Made by a program: the position numbers and the translations under genes. From assembly GCA_947471745.1 (NCBI GenBank), contig CANJKZ010000063.1, positions 847,001-911,000 on the forward strand: a stretch of 64,000 nt of DNA, in the 5' to 3' direction. Under the pieces are notes generated by a model. That model saw only the letters and a list, made by a program, of their open reading frames with translations, did no database searches and was not told where the DNA came from. Positions 45,736 to 57,575 of this stretch are shown here, one piece after another. This DNA comes from Closterium sp. Naga37s-1. Its lineage: Eukaryota; Streptophyta; Zygnematophyceae; Desmidiales; Closteriaceae. Position 1 is the first letter of the stretch. Every line of letters begins with the position of its first letter.

Positions 45736-47041
45736 CACGCACACATCCCTACCCTAAAGAAACAAAAATCATCACCAAACCAAGGCGACTCATGCGGCGC
45801 CCTGCCCGACGGTGCCCTCCGTGCGGACGTTGTTGTTGGAGATAACAACATTGCTGCGAATGAGGTTGGGCCCATCCCCTGACAGCATCACCACGATGGC
45901 TCCGGGCTGGTTGGTCGCCTTTACGAGGACATCCATTGAGTCGATCCGCGAGTGGTTCGCCCGTGCGACCTCTACTCTCCCGTACACGTTGCCCTGCCAT
46001 GACAAGAGGAGATGAGGATAGGAAGGTGCGGATAGGCGCGGAGGTTTGAGAGATGAGGCTGACAGAAAGATCAAGAAGGGGAGAGAGAATACAGCACAGA
46101 GTGGTAGAGTGGATGTGAGAGACAGAGACTGAGCGTACCTGCACCACTTGTACACCCCACACTCGGTACAGCCACACAGCAGGGCAGGCGTATTTCCCGA
46201 TGAAGTCAATATAGCGCGTCTCGAGATAATTGCAGTCCAGCTGCCCGACTGTTGAAACGGGCATCTTAAAATTCACCCCGATCACCAGAACGTTGTTGGT
46301 GTTGACGATTTTTGTTACCATGGTGCTGGGGGGGGCGGAAAGGGGTGGGCGGGGAGGGAGTGTGGGGGAAAGAGGGTGAGCGGAAGGGAGCAAGAGAAAA
46401 GGGAGGAGGGAAAAGCGGCGAGCGAAAGGAGGAAGATAGGTCAGATGGGAGGAATATGGATGCAACACATGGGTGAGAGAGTGAGTTGGTGGAGAGAGCT
46501 GGATAGTGGTGGAGGAAGTTCGAGCAGGGTGGAGAGCGGTGGAGAACGGCGGGACATACTTCACAGAGGGCGAGATGAGGTCGAAGGCGCGGTCCTTGTC
46601 GGAGCGGAAGACAGTGCAGCTGAATTTCGCATCCATCACAAACGTGTCTGTGAGCTGTATGCTCGCCTGCAGCACCATCGTCACGTACTGGCGGGGACAG
46701 AGAAACAGGGTCGGGGCATGGGGAGGGCAGACGGGGAGAAGAAATTTGATACATGTCCGTCAGATTTGATGGGCCATCGTCACGTACTGGGAGTGCGGCG
46801 GCACGGGAATGGACGGGAATGGACGGGAATGGAGAGTGGAGGGCAAACAGGCGGTGCATCTGAGAACGAGATCATTCAAATGTCACATAATGACGTCAAC
46901 ACGAACGTGCGGCGCGAAAACGACACGGAAAGACGTCGAGGGGATCGAAGAAAAGAAGGTAAGGCAGAGCGCGAGGGAGGGCGCGGGGGAGCATGCTCGC
47001 GAGCGAACAGCGAGGAGGCTCGCGAGCACTTTACTTGACTT

Positions 47042-47100
47042 GAAAGTCCCAAGAGGCTCTCCTGATTGGCGGGTCACCCGAGAGGCTCACCTGATTGGCG
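47042..47100 (-). repeat. Small echo at exon 2 donor, shared by B, C and D
   Basis: AGAGGCTCTCCTGATTGGCGGG precedes AGAGGCTCACCTGATTGGCGGG at the exon 2 donor. Equivalent doublets are at 52262-52317 (C) and 58008-58055 (D), so this echo predates the tandem gene duplication. Confidence 0.8.
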
Positions 47101-47421
47101 GGATAGCTCTTTCGAAGGTAAAGGTCGGCCTCGCGTGTCACGTTGATCACCACTCGGGGGAGGAGGCACGGCGGCGCTGCGCAGAGCGGGAAAGCGGCAG
47201 CACGTGTGGCAGGGAATGGGGAGCAGAGGATAGGAAAAGTTAAGAGGGATGGATGACTTCAATGGAGAATGGATAAAAGGATGGATTGTGAATCGAGGAA
47301 GTTGCAAGCCGCGGGCACGAGGAGCAGCGGCAACGAATGGGAAGGGTATGTAGATGCGCGTACCAGATTCTGACAGAGAAACGAGAGAGAGAAGGGCCAC
47401 AACGACGGGTAGCGCCGCCAT

Positions 47422-49104
47422 TGGACAGAAGCGGGCCTGCGATATTCGCGAACAGCAGATTCGAAGGGGCGGTAGTCAGACTCGCGTGTATTGTAATCGT
47501 ACGCGTAACAACCGGAGCAAAATGAAATTGCCTGTCGAAAAGGAAGGGGTCAAACGTTTTGGGTACTCTGCGAATGCGCCATCCCGCGGGGTGCGTGGAG
47601 ATTATCACACCTAACCCTCGCCGTGCGAAAAAGGTAACGCACCGGCTCTCGGAATCTCCGCATTTGGAAAGATCTCTTCGGGCAGAGTACGACAAACTGG
47701 GCGGACGAGATAGCAGGTGTTACGTAACGTTCCGCGCGTGAAGTGCTGTACGCTTTTAACTACTGACCGCTTCAATCTTTCTGCTACTAGGGAGTCGACT
47801 TTATCAGTTCCCACTGGGAGGACGGTTCGGGGTTACCAGAAGCGGGTCTAATCGAAGACACGGAATGTTAGAGGAGCTATTAGCTGCGTCGAGCAAAGCG
47901 TTTAGGAGCCGCTCGAATTAAGCAGGGATTTGAAGTAAGGAGAAGGTACATACAATAGTAGGTGTGCGCGAAGGGAACATAGAGAGGGGGAATGTGATTA
48001 TAGTAGAGAGGAAATTATGGAAGGATCTGGCAGATGGAATGAAAGGAGAAGGGTTTGTGCGAGGTGGGTGGGATCATGGGCTGGTTCAGGTTGAGTGTTG
48101 GTCTGGGACTCTGGGAGACAGGGATGGGAAAATCAGAGGGCAGACGTGCTTTGTAATTATTCCAGGCTGGGCGGCGCAGTTGGTGCCGTGCCGACGCGAG
48201 GGAGAAGCGCCCGATTTCTCTGCATCAGGTGACTGCGAAACAGCGGCGCGCTCTCGGGGGACGGTGTTTGTAGTCGCCGAAGACTTTCGCAGCCGTCGAC
48301 TTTGGACATCCTGTGGTGAGAAAGTTGATGACGAATCAAGATGCTAATGTTACATCATAAGTCGTTTAGTCGCGAGCACAACCTGCCCGCATTTCTGCAC
48401 CTTCATTTCCGGCGGCAGGCAGGTTGATCGAAAACAAAACAAACCTCCAGACAACCATGCACTTCGGCGTGACATGACATCACACCAACCAGCTCCCTTG
48501 CTTGTCGGCGCATGGAAGATGACGGTCGATGACGGAGAAACTTTACTGCACAACGTGTAGAAAGGACAAGAATGCCGCCCCGTGCGGAGGACCAGCCTGG
48601 CTAATGTACGGTGGTGACCTGTCCCTCTGATTTCTGGTGTGGTGAGGAGGAGTTCACGTCAGCTGTCGAGCGCAATTCGTTGCCATGTTCCTGCTACATA
48701 GTGTACGCTCTAAATATTTTCGACTTGACTCGCTGTGAGCTTTACTTTACAGTACACCCCTAGACTCACTTCATAACAACCTCTCTACTCTCTCAGCGCA
48801 GCCACCGGCTAACTTTCCCCATTGCATTTTTCATGTACGGTACCCGCAAAACTTCCATGAAAGTCACAGAACCCACAGTTTCCACATAAACTTATTACAG
48901 TGCTTTTGTGCCGTGCCTGTTGCGCTGCTGGTGGGTCACTCCAATTCCTTAGAGTGGGTCGCCATGATTCTTTTACGTAAATATAGGTTTGCATACATCG
49001 TTGGACTGGTGGGTAAGATTCAGCTACCTAAACTACTGAATTTGGATTAAAACCGTACAGAACGAAATAATGGGGTGACATGCTTGTAATCTCCGCCAAG
49101 AACC
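47422..49104. other. Upstream region of gene B
   Basis: No gene. Positions 48140-48320 (GACGTGCTTTGTAATTATTC, CAGGTGACTGCGAAACAGC, GACGGTGTTTGT, GAAGACTTTCGCA) and 48660-48970 are conserved with the regions upstream of C and D, marking the duplicated unit. Confidence 0.6.
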
Positions 49105-49206
49105 GCACATTCATGCCTTCTGCACGGGGGGTGGTTGACGGCCGGGGTGCCGTGCATTGAAGTTCATCCACTCCCACATTGTTAAATAAATCCAGGCCGC
49201 AACTCT
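49105..49206 (-). repeat. Echo of the gene C 3' end, bounded by a palindrome
   Basis: ATGCCTTCTGCACGGGG...GTGCCGTGCATTGAA..TTCATCCACTCCCACAT and AATCCAGGCCGCAACTC repeat 49232-49330. The echo stops exactly at the palindrome 49207-49226. Confidence 0.9.
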
Positions 49207-49226
49207 CTTTTGAGTCGACTCAAAAG
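49207..49226. repeat. Palindrome CTTTTGAGTCGACTCAAAAG
   Basis: A perfect 20-bp palindrome at the junction between the gene C 3' echo and the gene C 3' end. Identical to the one at 56945-56964. Confidence 0.95.
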
Positions 49227-49231
49227 TAATT

Positions 49232-52200
49232 TCATGCCTTCTGCAGGGGGGATGGCCGGCGGCCAGGGTGCCGTGCATTGAACCTCATCCACTCCCGCAT
49301 GGTCATCATGAATCCAGGCCGCAGCTCACGCTCCAGCTGTGGGCTCCACTTGGTTGTAGCATACGGATTCGGCTGTAGCGTCACCTTGCCAGACACCTTC
49401 CCTCCACCATACCCCACATTGCTCGATGCGCTCCCGTTCTTTCCGACAGATGCAGGTCGTGCAGCAATTGGGACCATCGATGGAACGTCACGATTGAAAA
49501 GGTTGAAATAATCTGTGTACGGAACACTTTTCGGGCCAATGTCCTGCACCGGGCAGCTCCGAAAAGTTGGGAGCTTTGCCCGAATTTGCGAGCTGTCAAG
49601 AAGGCCATAGTCTCGGTTTTCCACACTCCTGAACCCTGCAGCACTAAGTTTCACGGGCAGGTAGGTCAGCTTATTAAGTTTTGGCATGGCGGTGAAAGGA
49701 TTGCAGTTGGAGTGGTGGATAACAAGGCGGGTAGAATTATTAGTGGTGGCTGTTACGATCTCGGCAATGTTTTCGGTGGGCAGCCCGGAACATCTGCCCG
49801 TGACGGTAGGCCCGGGAGTAGACGAAGTGCCTTCGTTGCAGTTGATTCCATTGATGGATGTCTTGTTACAGAAATTGGTGAGGAAGGGGAAGAGCTGGTG
49901 GGGAGGGGTTGAGGAAGGAAGAGAGGATATATGAGGGAAGAGAACAGGAAAGGAAGGAAGTAACATGAAGAATTGCTTCTGTTACTTCAATTCTGTTGAT
50001 GACAGTTTTATTGCACAATCTGGTGAGAAAGAAGAAGAGCTGGCAAGGGATTAACAAAGGGGTTGTGGAGGTTGGGAGGGGAGGAGGGAAGGTTAAAGAG
50101 GGAAACGGGAAGAGTAGAAAAGGAGAAGTAATATGCAAAGGTGGATTGAATGCACTTGCTAGTGAGAAAGGCGACTGTGGGTATAGCAAGATGCATTGGA
50201 GGGGGGGGATACCGAAGGGACAGGCCAAAGTACGCAACAACAGAAAACGGGCAGAAACAAGTGCTCACAGCAGCTTACCTTCTTGATCCCTGGCGTCTGG
50301 TAGTAGGTGAGCAGGTCGTTGTTCCATCTGATCCCATTGGGCTTGTCACAGTTGTTCACTCTGTAGTTCTGGCACGAGATGTACCCCGCTAGAGGCTGCT
50401 TGCTGTCTATAACCACCATTCCGCGGATTTCGTTACTGGAACAATGCAGGAAGGGCGGAGAACAGGTGGGATGGGATGGAATGAGGTGGAAAGCGGTGGA
50501 GAGAGTGGAGCATAGGAAAAACTAGCGACAGAGTGACCTTGTACTCACTTCTTCCCTGTGTTGAGCTTCAGTCCATCAGCAGTCTCCACACACACGAGCC
50601 CATCCACGATCACTCCCGATGACACCCAGTCGAAATACAGGCAGTGCCCGCCGCCCCGCACGTAGTTGCACCGGAGGACATTTCCGGGGTTTACCCAGTG
50701 CGTGTTGAAGTAAATACCCGCACTGTCCCCGAGCTGCCCGAACCCGTGAACAAAGTCGTTCTGAGCCACGAGGGTTAGCATTGCGTCTCCCACGTTGCTC
50801 TGCCCCCATCCCATCTGGATACTGTTCAGGGTGAAGTGTGATAGGCGGTTTCCCACAATGTTCACACCCACTGCTCCTCGGAACAACATAATTCCCACGC
50901 TGCGGTCGAAACGGGAAGGAGGGGAGAGGGGGAAAGATGAAGGCTCGCGAGGGTGAAGTGCGATATACCAATAGACAAGCACACAAGAAAAAAGGGAAAA
51001 AAAAAAAAAAAAAGACAACAGGTGTAACAAAACTCACGTGGCGCCCTGCCCCATTGTGCCCTCTGTCCGAATGTTGTTGTTAGAAATAACCACCTCACTG
51101 CGGATGAGGTTGGGCCCGTCCCCCGACAGCATCACCACAATGGCTCCGGGCTGGTTGGTGGCCTTCACGAGCACATCCATTGAGTCGATCCGCGAGCGAT
51201 TTGCTCTCGCCACCTCCACCCGCCCGTAGACGTTACCCTGAAGAGGAGAGGAGGAGGAGGAGGGGGAGGAGGAAGATTAACAGCTATTCCTTTTTATCTG
51301 TAGCGGTTACGGCGCAGAGAAAAGAAAATGCAGTTGATGGGCTGTATAATGGGTGTGAAAGGGAATGAACGTACCTGCACCACTTGCACACCCCATACTC
51401 GGTACAGCCAAACAGCAGGGCAGGCGTATTTGCCGATGTAGTCACGATAGCGCGTCTCAATGTAGTTACAGTCCAGCTGCCCGATTGCTGAAACGGGCAT
51501 CTTGAAATTCACCCCGATCACTAGCACATTGTTGGTGTTGACGATTTTTGTTACCATGGTGCTGAGGAGTGGGGAGGGGTGGAGTGGGGAGAAGTGGGGG
51601 GGGGGGGGGAGGTGGAAGGAGTGAGGGGGAATTGGGTTGAGGCAAAGAAGTGAGTGATCTGAAGGGGAGGAGGGGAAGGGGGAAATAGGTTAGTTGGGAG
51701 AGACTAAGGGAAGAAACACATGGTATTTAGAAAGTGGGCAGGATGTTGGAGGAGAGAGTTGGACGGCGGTGGATAGTGTTGGAGAGGGGTGGAGGGCGGT
51801 GGAGAGAGGCGGGACATACTTGACGGAGGGTGATATGAGGTCAACGGCGCGGTCCTTGTTAGAGCGGAACACAGTGCAGCTGAACTTGGCGTTGGAGAGG
51901 GGTAGAAAGAGTTGAAAAGGGGCGGAGAGTGGTGGACAGCGGTGGAGAGAGGTGGGAAACGGTGGTGCTTACTTCACAGACGGCGAGACGAGGTCAAAGC
52001 CGCGGGCTGTGGCGGAGCGGAAGACAGTGCAGCTGAACTTCGCATCCATCACAAACGTGTCAGTTAGCTGTATGCTCGCCTGCAGCACCATCGTCACGTA
52101 CTGGTGAAGCAGGGAGAGGAATGGCAAGGGGCGGGCAGACGGGGGTTGGATTCGACATGATAGGGGCGAAGACTCCTAGTGTAACTTGCTGTCAGCACCA

Positions 52201-52685
52201 ACGCCTTTTCCGTGATCCACTGTGGAGCAGGGGACAGGAACGGCAAGGGGAGGGCAAGAGAAGAGGCTCACACTCTGATTGGCGGGTTACCCGAAGGGCT
52301 CACCTGATTGGCGGGGTAGTTCTTTCGAAGGTAGAGGTGGGACTCGCGCGTTACGTTAATCGTCACTTGGGGGAGGAGGCACGGCGCTGCGCGGAGCCGG
52401 GAAAATGCGGCACGTGTGTCGGGGAACACGGAGCAGCGAAGGGGAGAAAGGAATAATATTTATGTTCAGCGGGTGATGTCAGGAAGAATTGACGATTCTC
52501 AAAGACACCGCTGGAATGGGCCGGACATTGCGGCGACTCGGAAATAGGGGATTGCGATGCGGAACGTTGCGAATCCGCGGCAGCGGCCGCACGCGGCGAT
52601 TCAGAGAGGGTGCGTGGAGACGCGTACCTGATTGCGACAGAGAGACGAGAGAGAGAAGCGCCACGAGGACGGGTAGCGCCGCCAT
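49232..52685 (-). CDS. Secreted right-handed parallel beta-helix protein, gene C (608 aa, intact)
   Basis: Eight exons in transcript order: 52685-52628, 52386-52304, 52100-51973, 51561-51375, 51237-51038, 50899-50549, 50435-50279 and 49894-49232; all are phase-consistent. The signal peptide is MAALPVLVALLSLVSLSQS. Then come APCLLPQVTINVTRESHLYL, YVTMVLQ-type strands, MVTKIVNTNNVLVIGVNF, YRDYIGKYACPAVWLYRVWG, the Asn-rich coil VVISNNNIRTEG, VGIMLFRGAVGVNIVGNRLS, GDSAGIYFNTHWVNPGNVLR and DGLKLNTGK. The tail has FPFLTNFCNKTSINGINCNE, CSGLPTENIAEIVTATTNNS and a C-terminal LERELRPGFMMTMREWMRF. PbH1-like coils dominate residues about 90-400. No catalytic motif of a known lyase family is evident. 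It is the cleanest member of the array and serves as the model for B and D. Confidence 0.88.
49978..50043 (-). repeat. Echo of gene C last exon (acceptor side)
   Basis: On the minus strand it reads LFFFLTRLCNKTVINRI, a diverged copy of LFPFLTNFCNKTSINGI, and keeps a CCAG acceptor. Confidence 0.85.
51820..51893 (-). repeat. Echo of gene C exon 3 (donor side)
   Basis: GGAGGGTGATATGAGGTCAA...GAACACAGTGCAGCTGAAC repeats 51973-52045, with a GTATGT donor. The parent exon uses GTAAGC. Confidence 0.88.
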
Positions 52686-53979
52686 TGCCCGTGGAAATAC
52701 GCGGGCCTGCGATGTCGCGTGCGTAAGTATCGCGATGAAACATAACTTCCCGTCGGAACAAATAGAAAGAGACGTGAGTAGAACTTTGGGATTGCTGTAT
52801 TTTCGCGAAGCGATAGGTATTTATCGCGCCTAACCCTAGCCCTGCGAGAAATGTAACGCACCGTCTCACGGGATTTCTGCATTCCAAAATATCAGCGTAC
52901 AACAATGTACGCTGGAGGGATGTGCCTTGGCGAAGATTTTCGTGACGATGAGAGAAATGCAGATTCAATGAGAAAGGTCCAAGCGAGGACCGTGGTTTGG
53001 TTCGATTGAGTGGTTCAATGCTGATTCAAGGCGGACGTGCTTTGCATTTATTCCAGATCGCGGCGGCCCAGGTGGCGGCGAAACGAATGCGAAGAGCCCG
53101 TTTACCCTGCGTCAGGTGACTGTGAAACAGGCGCGGCGCTCTCTAAAGGGACGGTGATTGTCGGCGAGGTCGGCGAACACTTTCGCATCCGTCAACTTAC
53201 GTCATCGTGTCCAGCGAGAAATCTTTATTCGCGAAGCTCGTTCAGACTTCCTGGTTACATTGCTGCTTTTTCTCGCCGGCTGGCAGGTTGGTCGAGAACG
53301 AAACAAAACCTGTACTTTTCCATGGCGCAACTGGGAGGTCAAATCCGTGGACGGAATGCGGGGAATGGCGCAACCGGAAGGCCAAAGAATGCGGGGACGA
53401 ATGTAGGTTGTATGACCACATCCCGCCCTTGGCGGAGACCTTGTTTGTGGCGCTGCGCCACTCAGTTGTGGAACTCTCGCCTGCTCTGCTGAGGAACTCG
53501 ATTCGTTGCCATCCTCCAGCTAAAATGTGTACACTTTCAGACAAGGTTCGTCAACATAAATTGATGATACCTAATTTGTTGTATACCAATCAATACCCCC
53601 TTTCTATGTCCGCTACCCATCACATTCTGCCACATTTTTTTCCGAGCTACGGTATTCCAGTGCGTCACTTCTGCAGCGACACTGACAGTTTGCATTCAGC
53701 TCCAGGGGATTGCACATGAAATTGCCCTGCTCTTGCACCATGACAGTCCACTTTCATGGTGGGTGGGTCACTCAAACTGCTGTGTAATTGTTCATACTGG
53801 AGAGTGGCAGTTCAGAGTGGGTGGCAAAGCAAAAGACTTACAGCAAGTGGGTACCAGCTCAGGTGAATCGCCCGAGGGAAATATAAACAGAAAAGTTGTA
53901 CAAACAAGGAAAGAACAACGCATCAAGCAAGTGTGTGGAGTGGACATGCTGGTGATCCATCCATGCCGAAAAAACATGC
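52686..53979. other. Upstream region of gene C
   Basis: Conserved with the upstream regions of B and D (GGCGGACGTGCTTTGC, TGCGTCAGGTGACTGTGAAA, CACTTTCGCATCCGTCAACT, ATTCGTTGCCA, GGTGGGTGGGTCACTCA). It is the likely shared promoter and upstream sequence. No gene is supported. Confidence 0.55.
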
Positions 53980-54715
53980 TTATGCCTTCTGTAGGGGGGC
54001 TGATTGGCGGACAGGGTGCCGTGCATTGAACCTCATCCACTCCCGCATGGTCAGCATGAATCCAGGCCGCAGTTCCCGCTCCAGCTGCGCGCTCCACTTG
54101 GTAGTAGCATAAGGGTTCGGCCGTAGCGTCACATTGCGAGACGCTTGCCCTCCACCATACACATTCGATACGCTCCCGGGCTTTCCTACGGACGCAGGCC
54201 TTGCGGCGATGGGCCTCAACGACGGAGTATCCCGATTAAAAAGGGTATAGTACTGTGTGTGGGGCACACGTTTTGGGCCAATGTCCTTCACCGGGCAGCT
54301 CCGAAAAGTCTGAAGTTTTTTCCGAATCTGCGAATTGTAAAGAAGGCCATAGTCGCGGTTCTTCACGCTTCTGAAGCCTGCATCGCTGAGTTTCACGGGC
54401 AGGTAGGTCAGCTTGTTTAATTTCGGGATGGCGGCAAAAGAAGCGCAGTTGGAGTGGTGGATAACCAGCCTTGTGGAATTATTGGTGGTAGCTGTGACAA
54501 TCTCAGCGATGTTTTCGGTGGGCAGCCCGGAGCATCTGCCTGTGACGGTAGGCCCGGGAGTGGCTGATGTGCCTTCGTTGCAGTTGATTCCGTTGATGGC
54601 GGTTTTGTTGCAGAAGTTGGTGAGGAAGGGGAACAGCTGGTAGGGAAGGGGTTGAAGAGGGAAGGGAGGATAAATGAGGGAAGAGAGCAGGAATGGAGGG
54701 AAGTATAATGAAGAT

Positions 54716-54757
54716 TTGGTTCCATTGAAGTTGGTGAGGAAGGGGAAGAGCTGGTAG
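54716..54757 (-). repeat. Echo of gene D last exon (acceptor side)
   Basis: GAAGTTGGTGAGGAAGGGGA and AGAGCTGGTAGGGAGGGG repeat the acceptor end of exon 8 (54613-54650). Confidence 0.8.
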
Positions 54758-54964
54758 GGAGGGGTAATGGAGGTGGGGAGAGGGGGAGGGAGGGGTGCGG
54801 GGGTGAAGGAGGGAAGAAGAAGAAGAAGAGAAGCTGTTGCATTGGATTGGCAAGGAATTGGGAAAGCGGACCGAGAGAGGGGGTGGGCTGGAAGGAGGGA
54901 AGAGGGAAATCGGGAGACGATGCTTGTTGCAAGGCACAAAAAATAGGAACGACCAGAGAAGAGT

Positions 54965-55026
54965 GGCTCACCTTCTTGATCCCTGGCGTCTGGTAGTAGG
55001 TGAGCAGGTCGTTGTTCCACCTGATT
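54965..55026 (-). repeat. Echo of gene D exon 7 (donor side)
   Basis: GCTCACCTTCTTGATCCCTGG through CAGGTCGTTGTTCCACCTGAT repeats 55070-55130, donor included. Confidence 0.92.
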
Positions 55027-55389
55027 CGTTTTTAGGAATCCCGTTAAACCTCTGAGGGAGTCACAACAGCTCACCTTTTTTATCCCTGGCGTCTGGTAGT
55101 AGGTGAGCAGGTCGTTGTTCCATCTGATCCCGTTGGGCTTGTCACAGTTGTTCACTCCGTAGTTCTGGCACGAGATGTACCCTGCTAGAGGCTGCTTGCT
55201 GTCTATAATCACCATCCCCCGCACCTCGTTACTGGAACAATGCAGGAGGGGTGGAGAACAGGGGTGGAGAACAGGGGTGGAATGGATGGAATGAGATGGA
55301 ATGGGATGGAATGAGGTGGAATGGGATGGAATGGATGGAATGAGGTGGAGAGAGTGGAGCGTTGTAAGAGCAAGAGACAGAGTGCCCTT

Positions 55390-55482
55390 GCACTCACTTC
55401 TCTCCCGTGTTGATCTTTTGAGGCGCCTCAAAAGCAGTCCATCCGCAGTCTTCTCACACACATGCCCATCCACAATCACTAC
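55390..55482 (-). repeat. Echo of gene D exon 6 (donor side) with internal palindrome
   Basis: CCATCCGCAGTCTTCTCACA and GCCCATCCACAATCACT repeat the exon 6 end (55550-55600). About 17 bp carrying the palindrome CTTTTGAGGCGCCTCAAAAG (55415-55434) are inserted between the GTGTTGA and CAGTCC landmarks. Confidence 0.9.
55415..55434. repeat. Palindrome CTTTTGAGGCGCCTCAAAAG
   Basis: A perfect 20-bp palindrome inside the exon 6 echo. It has the same arms as 49207-49226 but a GCGC centre. Confidence 0.95.
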
Positions 55483-55914
55483 AAGAGGAGTATTCTGGAG
55501 AATTCTACAAGTTGAAGGGCGGGCCCTTGTACTCACTTCTTCCCAGTGTTGAGCTTCAGCCCATCTGCAGTTTGCACAGCCCATCCACGATCACTCCCAA
55601 TGACACCCAGTCGAAATACAGGCAGTGCCCACCCCCTTGAACGTAGTTGCACCGGAGGATATTTCCAGGGTTCACCCAGTGCGTGCCGAGGTAAATACCC
55701 GAACTATCCCCCAGCTGCCCGAAGCCATGAATGATGTCGTTGTGGGCAACGAGGGTCAGCATTGCATCGCCCACGTTCGTCTGCCCCCATCCCAGTTGCA
55801 GGCTTGCAAGGGTGAAGTGTGATAGACGGTTGCCCACCACGTTCACTCCCACTGCCCCTCGGTACAGCATGATGCCCACACTGCGATCGAAACGGGAAGC
55901 AGGGGAGAGGGGGA

Positions 55915-56003
55915 GATGAAGGCTTGCGAGGGTGAAGTGTGACAGGCGGTTTCCCACCATCTTCACTCCCACTGCTCTTCGGTACAGCATTTTCCCACAC
56001 TGC
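55915..56003 (-). repeat. Echo of gene D exon 6 (acceptor side)
   Basis: GAAGTGTGACAGGCGGTTTCCCACCA, then CTTCGGTACAGCATTTTCCC, repeat 55800-55885 with an intact acceptor. Confidence 0.9.
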
Positions 56004-56513
56004 AGTGGACAGGGTTGGTGGTAGGGAAGACAGCGGGCAGCAGGGAGGACAGGGGGCAGCAGGGATCGAGAGAAGGGAGGCGAAAAGATGAGTTAAAAAA
56101 AACATCTGTAAGCGAAGAAAAGACGAGATGACATTGTTGCTGGCTGTAAGCCTCACCTACAAAATCCGACAAGATGACTCAGAAGCGAGAATTCTCAAGA
56201 GTGATTGCACGCATTGCTGCACCTAGAAGCTTAAAGACAGTGGCTTATACCAATAGACACGCACACACACAAAACAAAAATACAAAAAAGGTGTATCAAA
56301 AGCGACTCACGTGGCGCCCTGGCCCATGGCACCCTCTGTCCGAACGTTATTGTTAGAAATAACCACCTCGCTGCGGATGAGGTTGGGTCCGTCCCCCGAC
56401 AGCATCACCACAATGGCTCCGGGCTGATTCGTTGCCTTCACGAGGACGTCCATTGAGTCGATCCGCGAGCGATTTGCTCTCGCTACCTCCACCCGCCCGT
56501 ACACGTTGCCCTG

Positions 56514-56602
56514 AAGAGGAGAGGAGAGGAGAGGAGAGGAGAGGAGAGGAGGAGGAGGAGGAGGAGGAGGAGGAGGAGGAGGAGGAGGAGGAGGAGGAGG
56601 GA
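56514..56602. repeat. (GAGAG)n/(GAG)n microsatellite in gene D intron 4
   Basis: About eight GAGAG pentamers are followed by about sixteen GAG triplets. On the transcribed minus strand this is a pure pyrimidine tract upstream of the exon 5 acceptor. Confidence 0.9.
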
Positions 56603-56941
56603 CATTAGCAGCTACTCCTTTTTGGCTTCAGCTGTTACAGTACAAAGCAGAGCAGATGCAATGAAGGGTGGTAGGATGGGTGTGAGAGGGACTGAGCGCA
56701 CCTGCACCACTTGTACACCCCACACTCGGTACAGCCACACAGCAGGGCAGACGTATTTGCCAATGAAGTCAAGATAGCGCGTCTCAATATAGTTGCAGTC
56801 CCGCTGCCCGACAGTCGAAACGGGCATCTTGAAATTCACCCCGATGACTAGCACGTTGTTGGTGTTGACAATCTTTGTTACCATGGTGCTGTGGGGGGGG
56901 GGGGAAGGGGTGGGCGGGGAGGGAGTGAGGTGGGAATGGGT

Positions 56942-57023
56942 CTGCTTTTGAGTCGACTCAAAAGCAGCTCACCCCGATGACCAGCACGTTGTTAGTGTTG
57001 ACAAACTTTGTTACCATGGTGCT
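56942..57023 (-). repeat. Palindrome plus echo of gene D exon 4 (acceptor side)
   Basis: CTTTTGAGTCGACTCAAAAG at 56945-56964 sits inside a 26-bp perfect palindrome (56942-56967). Directly after it, CTCACCCCGATGACCAGCAC and GTTGACAAACTTTGTTACCA repeat 56835-56888, ending at an acceptor. The echo boundary coincides with the palindrome. Confidence 0.92.
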
Positions 57024-57047
57024 GTGGGGGGGTGGAGAGGCCGAGTG

Positions 57048-57195
57048 AGTGGGATCGAGGGAATGGGATCGAGGGAATGGGATCGAGGGAATGGGATCGA
57101 GGGAATGGGATCAAGGGAGTGGGATCGAGGGAATGGGATCGAGGGAATGGGGTCGAGGGAATGGGGTCGAGGGAATGGGATCGAGGGAATGGGGA
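57048..57195. repeat. 14-bp tandem repeat, about 10 copies
   Basis: The unit GGATCGAGGGAATG is repeated with rare variants (GGGTCGAGG, GGATCAAGGGAGTG). It lies in the intron between gene D exons 3 and 4. Confidence 0.92.
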
Positions 57196-57575
57196 ACTCT
57201 TTCAGACGGGACGAACGAAGGGAAGCAAACACGTCACGTGGGTATGAGAGAGCGGAGTGGGTGTTGGAGAAGTGCGTTGGAGAGCGGTGGAAAGAATTGG
57301 AGATGGGTGAAGAGCGGTGGAGAGAGGCGGGCCATACTTGACAGAAGGCGAGATGAGGTCATAGCCGCGGTCCTTATCGGAGCGGAAGACAGTGCAGCTG
57401 AACTTGGCATCCATCACAAACGTGTCCGTCAGTTGTATGCTCGCCTGCAGCACCATCGTCACGTACTGTAGAGGAGGAGAGGGTAAACAGGAGAAGGGCA
57501 CACGGGTGGTGGATATGAAACAGGGGAGGCCACTCGAGCGTCAGTGAGCGCACACCACGAACGTGCCCGTCAGCC

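Larger units (their letters stand above)
43892..47421 (-). pseudogene. Secreted beta-helix paralogue, gene B, probably decayed
   Basis: Exons by comparison with C: 47421-47364, 47176-47091, 46687-46560, 46325-46139, 45993-45794, 45497-45147, 44993-44837 and 44550-43892. The first is a signal peptide (MAALPVVVALLSLVSLSES) and exons 2-7 keep frame. Two lesions are visible. The donor after exon 5 reads AT instead of GT (45792-45793), although a partial echo downstream (about 45663-45735) keeps a good GTGAG donor. The last exon is 659 nt against 663 (C) and 657 (D), with a frame change near 44145-44155 between VSYATY and FNFALPAMKPIAAKP. Either the gene is dying, or it uses the echo donor and an unusual end. 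A sequencing error cannot be excluded for the frameshift. Confidence 0.75.
49105..53979. repeat. Tandem duplication unit containing gene C
   Basis: This unit runs from the 3' end of gene C to the conserved upstream block (53035-53215 and 53500-53830). It is collinear with the unit of gene B (about 43850-49080) and that of gene D (about 53980-59900). Unit length is about 4.9-5.9 kb, and all three point the same way. Confidence 0.75.
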
